Origin: JAWLHK01 sp041690355 [NCBI: bacterium]
GTDB lineage: Bacteria; J088; JAWLBW01
DNA: 64,000 nt
NCBI GenBank assembly: GCA_041690355.1
Contig: JAWLHK010000009.1
Location: 1 to 64,000, forward strand
Direction: 5' to 3'
The position numbers and the translations under genes were made by a program. The notes below the pieces were generated by a model that did no database searches, was not told the origin of the DNA, and saw nothing but the letters and a program-made list of their open reading frames with translations. Shown here in pieces: positions 55,632 through 62,484 of the stretch; within the stretch, counting starts at the first letter, position 1; each line of letters starts with the position of its first letter.

Positions 55632-57818
55632 ATGGGGCGCATGCTTCGCTGGCTCCTGCGCGCGGTTCCGGTTCTGCTCGGCGTATGGCTCGTGGTGGCC
55701 GTAACCGCCCGGCCTGCGCCCGCCCCGTCGTGTGCAGAGGACTATCCACTCCCGCTGGCCGCCTCCGCCGCAGACGACATGGCCCGGCTCTGGTCTGCCC
55801 AGGGCGGGCACCTTGATTTCGCCGAGTCTGAGGGGGAGCCGACGCTCCGCTTCCAGTTCCGCCCCGAGGCAGACACGATCCGCTTCGACCGGGACGCCGC
55901 CGTGCGGGTGCGGGTCGACTTTCACTGCCCCGGCGAGGCGGGGCCGCTCGCGCTCGAGGCCGAGATCCGCTTTTCACAAACGCTCGGGCATCATGCGGAG
56001 CTGCAGGATGTCATGTTCCTTGGCGCTGAGAGCGTCTACCTGGCGGGGGCCGCGGTACCCCGCGCCGGGCGGTGGACGCCCGTTCGCATCCCGCTGCCGC
56101 GCGAGACCGGCCGCTTCACGGCCGTGCACTTCGGCATGGGGGTCGGCTGGGTGCGCGAACGCCCCGGCGCCGACGCGACGTTCGAGCTGCGCCGCGCCCG
56201 GCTGCTGCGCCGCCGCCCCCTGTACGTCGAGTCGGCAACCCATGCCACGGAAACGCTGACCTGGCGGGATCCCGACCACCCGCTGCAGAACGATCCGCGC
56301 AGCCTGCTCCCCCTTGCCCGCGGCGCGCCGGCGTGGGCCATCCTGGCCCTCCCGCCCGGGCCGTCGCAGCCGGTGGAGTTCAGCTTGCCCTCCGGAGTTC
56401 GCGCCGACCTCTGGCAGGCAGAATGGCTGCCGATCGAACGCAAGCTCGGCGTCGTTGAAGAGCGGCCCTTACGCCTGCTGCCCCTGGTGCGCGGCCGGCT
56501 GGCGGCCGATCGGCAGACGCGACTGGTGTGGATACGCCTCCGGGACGACGGGGCCGCGCCCGGCCTTCACACGCTGCGCGCCCACTGGCAGGGGCGCGCG
56601 GCAAGAGTCGACGTGCAAGTCTTTCCGCTTTCGATCCCCGAAGGGAGCACGCACTTTCAAATCTACTATCAGATGAACGAGAACTGGCCCGGTTACGTCC
56701 GCTACGGCGCATTCTACGCGAACGCCCCGGCGCACTTCCGCCAGCTGCGCGACTTCGGCTTCACCGGCGTGCACCTGTCCGAGGAACCGAGGGTGCGCCT
56801 TGCCGCGCAGGGGGTCGCCGTCGACCTCACCGCGCACGGGCGGTACTGGCAGCGTTGGCCGCACCCGCTGGCCGAGGTGCTGCGGGCCGCGGGAGAGGCC
56901 GGATTCGCCGATCCGCTCATCTGGGAGGGGTTACGCATCTTCCGCCGCGACGACGTGTGGAACGGGGTGCGCCTGGCCAGCGGCCTCCTCCCCGCGGTTC
57001 CCCCCTCTGCCGGAATCGATTCACCCCCTGCGCGTCTGGCCGCTCTCGCAGCCTCGACGGCGCGGGAGTGGACGCGGCGCACCGGCCGGGCGCCCATGCT
57101 CTCGGTCGACGACGAGCCGGGGGTCAAGAGCGACGCGGCCGTTGCCGAGACGGGGCGCCACCTGCGTGCGCTGCGCGAAGCCGGATACCGCACCTACCTG
57201 ACGACGCACGCGCGTCTGCATGATTCCTTCCACCGCCTGGCGCCGTGGCTTTCGGTGAACGTCCTGCACGCCGAAGACGTCACCGCGGGCGCCGCACAAT
57301 TCGCGGCCGCGCATGGCGGAGAACTGTGGCTCTACAACGGCGGGAGCATGAACATCGGCCCCCCCGTTCAGGACCGCTTCTTCTACGGCCTCTACGGCTG
57401 GCGCGCCGGGGCGGCGGGGCTCACCCAGTGGATCTACGCGCGGCCGTCGAGTCTCGCCGATCCGCTCGAGCCGGCGACGATGCTGCAGGACGACGCCCAG
57501 TTCTACGCGCTTCCCGGTCGCGATGGCATGCCGGCGCCGACCCCCGGTCTCGTCGGGCTGGCCGCGGGGATCGTCGACCGCCGTATTCTCGACCTGGCCG
57601 CGGCCCGCCGCGCAGAGCACCCCCCGGTGGATGCCGTGCTTCGCAAGCTCGCCGACCGGCTTCCGCTTGCGCCGGCGCCGGACGAATTCGCGCTCTACCG
57701 GCTGCAGCGCGCCGCCGATCTGCATGCCGCGCGCGCCGACCTGCTGCGGGCCCTCGCCGGCCAGCCGGTTGAAAGCGGGGCGGCGGCCGGAATTCAGGGA
57801 ACGAGCACGGCCCGGTAG
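55632..57818 (+). CDS. Exported glycoside hydrolase-like protein (DUF4091/GH123-like)
   Basis: A 728-residue protein with an N-terminal signal peptide or anchor (residues 1-30). The N-terminal third is beta-rich, probably carbohydrate-binding; the centre has a barrel-like region with FQIYYQMNENWPGYVRYG and MLSVDDEPG, in which the adjacent Asp-Glu resembles the catalytic DE of GH123 and DUF4091 enzymes, followed by ELWLYNGGSMNIGP and RFFYGLYGWRAGAAGLTQWIYAR. GH123 enzymes cleave N-acetylgalactosaminides. Substrate here unknown. Its last 25 bp overlap the convergent alcohol dehydrogenase gene. Confidence 0.55.
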   Translation: MGRMLRWLLRAVPVLLGVWLVVAVTARPAPAPSCAEDYPLPLAASAADDMARLWSAQGGHLDFAESEGEPTLRFQFRPEADTIRFDRDAAVRVRVDFHCPGEAGPLALEAEIRFSQTLGHHAELQDVMFLGAESVYLAGAAVPRAGRWTPVRIPLPRETGRFTAVHFGMGVGWVRERPGADATFELRRARLLRRRPLYVESATHATETLTWRDPDHPLQNDPRSLLPLARGAPAWAILALPPGPSQPVEFSLPSGVRADLWQAEWLPIERKLGVVEERPLRLLPLVRGRLAADRQTRLVWIRLRDDGAAPGLHTLRAHWQGRAARVDVQVFPLSIPEGSTHFQIYYQMNENWPGYVRYGAFYANAPAHFRQLRDFGFTGVHLSEEPRVRLAAQGVAVDLTAHGRYWQRWPHPLAEVLRAAGEAGFADPLIWEGLRIFRRDDVWNGVRLASGLLPAVPPSAGIDSPPARLAALAASTAREWTRRTGRAPMLSVDDEPGVKSDAAVAETGRHLRALREAGYRTYLTTHARLHDSFHRLAPWLSVNVLHAEDVTAGAAQFAAAHGGELWLYNGGSMNIGPPVQDRFFYGLYGWRAGAAGLTQWIYARPSSLADPLEPATMLQDDAQFYALPGRDGMPAPTPGLVGLAAGIVDRRILDLAAARRAEHPPVDAVLRKLADRLPLAPAPDEFALYRLQRAADLHAARADLLRALAGQPVESGAAAGIQGTSTAR

Positions 57819-58795
57819 CGGATGGTGTTGTCGCGGACCTTCTGCATCGCCTCGTTGGCGCGCGCGAGGGGAAAGGTTTCGATGATCGGGCGCACGCCTT
57901 GATCGGCTGCAAAGCGGAGCATCTCGGTCATCTCGGCCCGCCCGGCGATCGGGCTCGACGTGATGCGCTTGCGCCGCCCCATGAGCAGACCGATCGGCAG
58001 CGTCATCGGTTCATTCGGCACGCCGACGAAGCTGAGCGTGCCGTCGCTGTCGAGCAGCTTGAGGTAGTCGGTCCACGGCAGCGCGAGCGGCACGGTGTTC
58101 AGAATGATATCGAACCGCGACGGCGTTCGCGGACGCCCCGCTTCTCCGGTAATGACCGCTTCGCGCGCGCCGAGCTTCTCGGCGAACTCAGCCTTGTCGG
58201 GGCTCGTCGTGAAGACGGTGACCCGGTTGCCCATCCGCGCCGCGAACTGAACCGCCATGTGGCCGAGCCCGCCGACGCCGATGATTCCGATGCGCTGCGC
58301 CCCGCGCATCCCCGCCTGCCGCAGGGCCGAGTAGACGGTGGCGCCGCCGCACAGCAGCGGCCCCGCCTCGTCGGTCGCGATGGCGTCGGGGATCGGGAAA
58401 CAGAAGCGGCTGTCCATGACCATGTGCCCGCCGAACCCCCCATGGCCGTCGGAGATGACGCCCGTCGACTGCGAACACAGGTTTTCGTCGCCCCGGATGC
58501 AATCGGTGCAGCTCATGCAGGCCGAGCGCTGCCAACCCACGCCCACCCGATCGCCGGGGCGCAGGTGCCGCACCTGCGCGCCGACTTCGATCACCTCGCC
58601 GACGACCTCGTGCCCGGCGACGAGCGGATAGCGGCTGATGCGCCAGTCGTTGTCGATCATGTGCAGATCGCTGTGGCAGATGCCGCAGCTTTTCACGGCG
58701 AGCAGGCAGTCGTAGGCGCCCAGGGCGGGAGACTCATATTCGTACGGGGCGAGCGGGGCGCTCGGCTCCGCGGCGGCCATGGCATGGATCTTCAA
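57794..58795 (-). CDS. Zinc-dependent alcohol dehydrogenase
   Basis: A 333-residue medium-chain dehydrogenase of the YahK/AdhP kind. The catalytic zinc site is CGICHSDLH and GHE, the structural zinc site has the four Cys of CMSCTDCIRGDENLC, and IGIIGVGGLGHMAVQFA is the NAD(P) motif. I chose a TTG start at 58795 (MKIHAMAAAEP): GGAGG stands six bases upstream of it, and the N-terminus then has the family's typical beginning. It reduces aldehydes or oxidises alcohols with NAD(P)(H). It is the last gene of a leftward cluster. Confidence 0.92.
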   Translation of the reverse strand: MKIHAMAAAEPSAPLAPYEYESPALGAYDCLLAVKSCGICHSDLHMIDNDWRISRYPLVAGHEVVGEVIEVGAQVRHLRPGDRVGVGWQRSACMSCTDCIRGDENLCSQSTGVISDGHGGFGGHMVMDSRFCFPIPDAIATDEAGPLLCGGATVYSALRQAGMRGAQRIGIIGVGGLGHMAVQFAARMGNRVTVFTTSPDKAEFAEKLGAREAVITGEAGRPRTPSRFDIILNTVPLALPWTDYLKLLDSDGTLSFVGVPNEPMTLPIGLLMGRRKRITSSPIAGRAEMTEMLRFAADQGVRPIIETFPLARANEAMQKVRDNTIRYRAVLVP

Positions 58796-58817
58796 GGTAG
58801 ACCTCCGGTAGGGTCGA

Positions 58818-59261
58818 TCAGGCGGCGAGCGCCTCGGCCAGCGTCGTAATGGCCGCCAGCAGCTCGGGCCAGTTGGTCGCGGCGAGCGTTGCGAACGCCG
58901 CCGGCAGATACGCCGCCAGGGCCGCCGCCACGAGGATGCGGAACACGGCCTGCAGGACGTCGGGATTGCCCCGGATCCACGCGGCCCCCCGGTGCAGCGC
59001 CTCCTGGACATGGGCCAGACCGCGCCGGAGCGCCTCGATGATCTCGGGCGTCTGCGCGAGAAGCCGGTCGAGCACGCGCTCGAGCGCCGGCAGGCGACCG
59101 GCCAGTTCCTCGACGACGGTAGCCAGATCGTCGAGCCGATCGGCCACGGTGCGCTGGACGACTTCGACCAGCCGGCGCTCGTAGACATCGAACGGCGTGC
59201 CCGGGCGGTTCAGTTCGTCGAGCATGCGCAGGGTGGCGACCGGTTTCGCAGTTTCAGCCAT
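58818..59261 (-). CDS. Helical hypothetical protein
   Basis: A 147-residue protein, helical throughout, with coiled-coil-like heptads between about 25 and 90 (VYERRLVEVVQRTVADRLDDLA, LERVLDRLLAQTPEII) and a C-terminal Ala-rich hydrophobic stretch (AVFRILVAAALAAYLPAAFATLA) that may be a membrane segment. No domain recognised. 22 bp upstream of the alcohol dehydrogenase gene on the same strand. Possibly a phasin-like or membrane-bound protein, but this is only a shape argument. Confidence 0.6.
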   Translation of the reverse strand: MAETAKPVATLRMLDELNRPGTPFDVYERRLVEVVQRTVADRLDDLATVVEELAGRLPALERVLDRLLAQTPEIIEALRRGLAHVQEALHRGAAWIRGNPDVLQAVFRILVAAALAAYLPAAFATLAATNWPELLAAITTLAEALAA

Positions 59262-59375
59262 GCGATTCACGATACCAGCCAGCAGCGGCGCTGACCACCG
59301 CGCGGGCGGGGAAATCCAGAGGATAGCGGACGCGTAATGCGCGCCCGCGCCCGGGAGCAATCCGGGGGGGTGGAA

Positions 59376-59759
59376 TCAGTGATGGTCGACGTCGCTGTCG
59401 TCCGACACCAGCGGCTCATCGCCCAGATCCGAAACCTGGCTGTGGAAGGAGACGAGAAAGAACTCGTCGAAGAGCTGCCGCGTGCGGGGGTGGGGCCACG
59501 TCGATTCGTCTTCGAACCAGCCGGCCAGCTCGTTTTCAAAAATATCGTCCCAGCACTCGCAAAGCACGGGTTCGGGATCGAGATCGAGCACGGACTCGGG
59601 AATCAGGTAGACATTGGCGTCCCTGTCGACCTGCTCCAACGTCAGCACCATGGGATTGCGCGGATGGAGCGTGCGCTCGACCCCGTTGATCCACGTGACG
59701 AAAGCGGGACGGGGACGCACGATGACGGCGGCGCGGTTGACATGCGGATAGAGGGGCAC
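59376..59759 (-). CDS. Acidic protein, paralogue of 60684-61052
   Basis: A 127-residue acidic protein that starts with GTG at 59759 (the frame continues upstream without homology). It shares an ordered set of blocks with the protein at 60684-61052: YPHVNRAAVIVRP, YLIPES, DDIFENELAGWFEDE, WPHPRTRQLFDEFF and V-x-x-HS in the tail. The core W-x-D-I-F-x-x-E-L-x-G-W is highly conserved. No domain family recognised. Together the pair flanks an EcsC gene. Confidence 0.72.
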   Translation of the reverse strand: MPLYPHVNRAAVIVRPRPAFVTWINGVERTLHPRNPMVLTLEQVDRDANVYLIPESVLDLDPEPVLCECWDDIFENELAGWFEDESTWPHPRTRQLFDEFFLVSFHSQVSDLGDEPLVSDDSDVDHH

Positions 59760-59814
59760 ACGGATAGAGTAGCACGGCCGCGGACATGAAGATTCCCGAA
59801 TGGGGCCGAAAATC

Positions 59815-60681
59815 TCAGACCTCGCCCGGTGGCGGCGGCGGCGGGGGGAGCGCGCGGGCACGGGCATTCTCGTAGGCCATCCGCACGGCCGTCTCGCCGT
59901 GCTGCCGCTCGAGGCGGCGGATGCCGAAGTGATAGCCGGCCACGCGGTTGAAGTGGGTCGTGAAGGCGACGTTGAGGGCGGCGCCGCCGACCGCGCCGAC
60001 GACCGGAACGGCCTGGGCGACGAGTTTGTCGGTCACGACGAGATTGAACCGGCCGGCGACGCGGCCGATGAGGGCCACCAGCGGAGGTGCGGCTTCGCGC
60101 GCCAGGTCTTTGGCGAGCCGCTTCGTGCCGACGGCGGTCAAGTACTGCGCCGCATCGCGCACAAGGTGTCCGAGGGCGATACGCGACGTGTAGTAGGCGT
60201 TCTCCATGGCGTCATCATCGGGGCTCGGGCCGCCGTAGCTGAGCACCGACAGGCACTCGATGCGCGTCTGGATCAGCGACAGGTCTTCGCCCTGATTGCG
60301 GGCGGTTACCGCGATGGATCGCAGCATGAGCGCCGTCGTAAGCGGAAGCTCGATAGCGAGCGCGGGGCCGCCGAGCAGTCCGCCGACGCCGCCCGTCACC
60401 CCCGTCACGGCCGTGTGCAGCCAGGCGCTGCGGTCCGGGGCGAAAGGGGATGCCCTCTCTTCCTGCCCGACGCCACCCGGCGCGGGAACCGTCCGGACCA
60501 CGGCTTCGAGTCCGCGGAAAAGGGAGCGGCGGACGATGTCATGAAACCCTTGGGGGAGCAGGGCTGCGGCGCGCTCGACCGGCTCACCGATCAGGTTCGT
60601 CACGCGCAACAGAAACGAGGGCCGCTCGAGATACCGGGCGGCGACGTCGAGAAAACGCAGCTCGGCCGGGGCCAGCGACAC
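59815..60681 (-). CDS. EcsC-family protein
   Basis: A 288-residue protein of the EcsC family. VTGVTGGVGGLLGGPALAIELPLTTALMLRSIA is the central hydrophobic signature, and VAQAVPVVGAVGGAALNVAFTTHFNRVAGYHFG the C-terminal one. Bacillus EcsC is linked to the EcsAB transporter, but here no transporter is adjacent. The proline-rich tail PPPPPPPGEV is unusual. It begins 2 bp after the stop of the acidic gene upstream and is followed, 55 bp on, by the second acidic gene. Confidence 0.9.
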   Translation of the reverse strand: MSLAPAELRFLDVAARYLERPSFLLRVTNLIGEPVERAAALLPQGFHDIVRRSLFRGLEAVVRTVPAPGGVGQEERASPFAPDRSAWLHTAVTGVTGGVGGLLGGPALAIELPLTTALMLRSIAVTARNQGEDLSLIQTRIECLSVLSYGGPSPDDDAMENAYYTSRIALGHLVRDAAQYLTAVGTKRLAKDLAREAAPPLVALIGRVAGRFNLVVTDKLVAQAVPVVGAVGGAALNVAFTTHFNRVAGYHFGIRRLERQHGETAVRMAYENARARALPPPPPPPGEV

Positions 60682-60683
60682 GC

Positions 60684-61052
60684 CTACTCCTCTTCGTCAG
60701 CCAGAAGCGGCTCACCCGACACGTCGACGGTGAGCGTGTGCAGCCGGACGTCGAACCATTCGTCGAACAGCTCGGGCGTCAACGGTCCGGGCCAGAGCTC
60801 CTCGTCTTCGTACCAGCCCGACAGTTCCTGAATGAAGATGTCTTCCCACAGATCGTCGAGCAGATCGTTGGGGTCTTCATCCTCCTGCAGCGCGGGGACG
60901 AGGTACGCGGTGGGGTCGGCCTGAAGCTCGTCGAGCGTCGTCGGCGTCTGCTCTTCTTCGGGGAGCTGGGAGTCGACGGCCTCCAGCCACTCGGCGAACG
61001 GCTGAAGCGGCGTAACGATGAGCACAGAACGGTTGACGAACGGATACGGCAT
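60684..61052 (-). CDS. Acidic protein, paralogue of 59376-59759
   Basis: A 122-residue, very acidic protein beginning MPYPFVNRSVLIVTP. Blocks shared with 59376-59759: YLVPAL, WEDIFIQELSGWYEDEELWPGPLTPELFDEWF and the EPLLADEEE ending. Its stop is 2 bp before the EcsC start, so the two are translationally coupled. No domain family recognised; function unknown. The conserved tryptophans and acidic residues suggest a compact folded domain and not just a charged tail. Confidence 0.75.
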   Translation of the reverse strand: MPYPFVNRSVLIVTPLQPFAEWLEAVDSQLPEEEQTPTTLDELQADPTAYLVPALQEDEDPNDLLDDLWEDIFIQELSGWYEDEELWPGPLTPELFDEWFDVRLHTLTVDVSGEPLLADEEE

Positions 61053-61162
61053 GGCGCAACCTCCACGAGAGACAGCCTTTACTGTAGCATGAACCGCCCG
61101 AGCGGCGGGACTCCTTTTCGGTCAATTCGTAATCCCCCCAGCGCCCCGGACGAGGGACGGCA

Positions 61163-61714
61163 TCAGCCGGGGGCCCGGCCGACATCCGGCGCGATGAGCA
61201 GCCCGAGCAGGTAGTCGACGGCAGTATCTGCGGCCGGATTCTCAGCCAGGATCGGATACAGCATGACCCGGCTCAGCAGATCGGCCGGCTCCGTGCCGTC
61301 CGGAGTCTGCCGTAGTTCGATCCGCAGCGCGCGTGCCGTCTGAAGGCGACGGAAGAGGTCGAGCAGATCGCCCCGCTCGAAGCGGCCTGCAAGCTCGACC
61401 ATGGCGTCGAGGTCTTTCTGCGCGGGCACGCCACAGGCCAGCGCCACGGGATGGTAGGCCGGCGTCGCGAGAATGACCGCCGCCACGGCCAGCGCCGTGA
61501 GGCCGAAGCGTCGATCGTCGCTGTCGGTCAGAAAACGCCCGTCGAGAAGACGACGCGGATCGCCAATCCCCACCGCGAGACCGCCTTGCCGGATTGCCTG
61601 CCACAGCGCCCGCGCCTCGGGCCGGCTGCGCATCCGGGCGTCGGTCCAGTCGGCCGGGTTCGGGACGAGCGTCTGAAGCCGGACGCAGGCATCGAGAAGG
61701 GCGAGAGGAGACAT
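61163..61714 (-). CDS. Hypothetical protein
   Basis: A 183-residue, largely helical soluble protein (MSPLALLDACVRLQTLVPNPADW, LTALAVAAVILATPAYHPVALACG, ERGDLLDLFRRLQTARALRIEL). No domain recognised. It heads the leftward cluster with the acidic/EcsC genes, 110 bp from the first of them. Ten bases upstream of its start a twelve-unit heptamer array begins. Confidence 0.6.
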   Translation of the reverse strand: MSPLALLDACVRLQTLVPNPADWTDARMRSRPEARALWQAIRQGGLAVGIGDPRRLLDGRFLTDSDDRRFGLTALAVAAVILATPAYHPVALACGVPAQKDLDAMVELAGRFERGDLLDLFRRLQTARALRIELRQTPDGTEPADLLSRVMLYPILAENPAADTAVDYLLGLLIAPDVGRAPG

Positions 61715-61724
61715 GGGAATCTAC

Positions 61725-61808
61725 AATTTACGATTTACGATTGACGATTTACGATTTACGATTTACGAATGACGAATGACGAATGACGAATGACGATTTA
61801 CGTTTGAC
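61725..61808. repeat. Twelve-unit heptamer array, GATTTAC/GAATGAC type
   Basis: Units run AATTTAC, GATTTAC, GATTGAC, GATTTAC three times, GAATGAC four times, GATTTAC, GTTTGAC. Read on the other strand these are the same CGTMAAT and CGTCATT heptamers as near 150 and 20.0-20.3 kb. The array lies between two divergent genes, 10 bp from the leftward start codon. Confidence 0.95.
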
Positions 61809-61908
61809 GGATTTTGCGATGAGATCTGCGGTCTTCTGCACGCTCGACGATTCGGTCTGCCGGGGAAACGGTCTGTGTGACAAACCATTATCACCCCGCC
61901 CGCGGCGC

Positions 61909-61938
61909 TTGTCATCCGACTTCGATCGTTTGTACAGT
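61909..61938 (+). promoter_or_regulatory. Putative promoter of the two-knuckle Cys/His protein gene
   Basis: TTGTCA (61909-61914), an 18-bp spacer and TACAGT (61933-61938) precede the ATG at 61945 so closely that the message would be leaderless. Moderate match only. Confidence 0.3.
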
Positions 61939-61944
61939 GACGGG

Positions 61945-62409
61945 ATGAAGCCGACCCGCAAACGCGCCGCCCGTAGAGACCGCCGCAAGGCGAAACAGTC
62001 CGACTTCGCGCGCGAGGGAACGGTCAACCCCCGTAAAAAGGGGCACCATGCCTACGAGGCGCGCCACGGCGGCGAGGGTGAAACCGGGGCGGGGGCAGCC
62101 GAAGGGGCTCGCCTTCGGTGCGAAGAGGCAGGCGGTCACGACTTCAGGCCCGATCCCGGCCGCGCCATCAAACGATGCCGGTGCTGCGGCGCCCTCGCCC
62201 GCATGGCCGCAGAGGAATTCAGGCCGGAACCGGGAGGGCGTCTGGTCGTCCCCGAATCGATACGAAAAGCCGCCGCGAAGCCGCCCCTACCTGCCGCTGA
62301 ACTGAACAGTCCCCCGCCGCAGGAGGTCTGCCGCGGGCCACACGACTGGCGGCGCGACGCCGACCTCGGCATTCGGGCGTGCCGCCGCTGCGGGACCATC
62401 GATAAATAG
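61945..62409 (+). CDS. Small protein with two HD-CxxC zinc-knuckle-like repeats
   Basis: A 154-residue protein. A basic N-terminus (MKPTRKRAARRDRRKAK) precedes two copies of a Cys/His motif. The first has Cys in LRCEE, His-Asp in GGHDFRP and the pair CRCC in KRCRCCG, near residues 58-82. The second has Cys in VCRG, HDW and the pair CRRC in RACRRCG, near residues 128-150. The spacing C-x(3-5)-HD-x(10-11)-CxxCG is the same in both, so each could bind one zinc. The basic tail suggests nucleic-acid contact. No family recognised. The longer frame upstream runs through the repeat region and was not used. Confidence 0.65.
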   Translation: MKPTRKRAARRDRRKAKQSDFAREGTVNPRKKGHHAYEARHGGEGETGAGAAEGARLRCEEAGGHDFRPDPGRAIKRCRCCGALARMAAEEFRPEPGGRLVVPESIRKAAAKPPLPAAELNSPPPQEVCRGPHDWRRDADLGIRACRRCGTIDK

Positions 62410-62484
62410 CCCCGGCAGCAGGCCGCCCTGCCGAGTAAGGCCGAGCGCTGCCGGTCGACCTTGCCCCTGTGGTACCATCACGCC

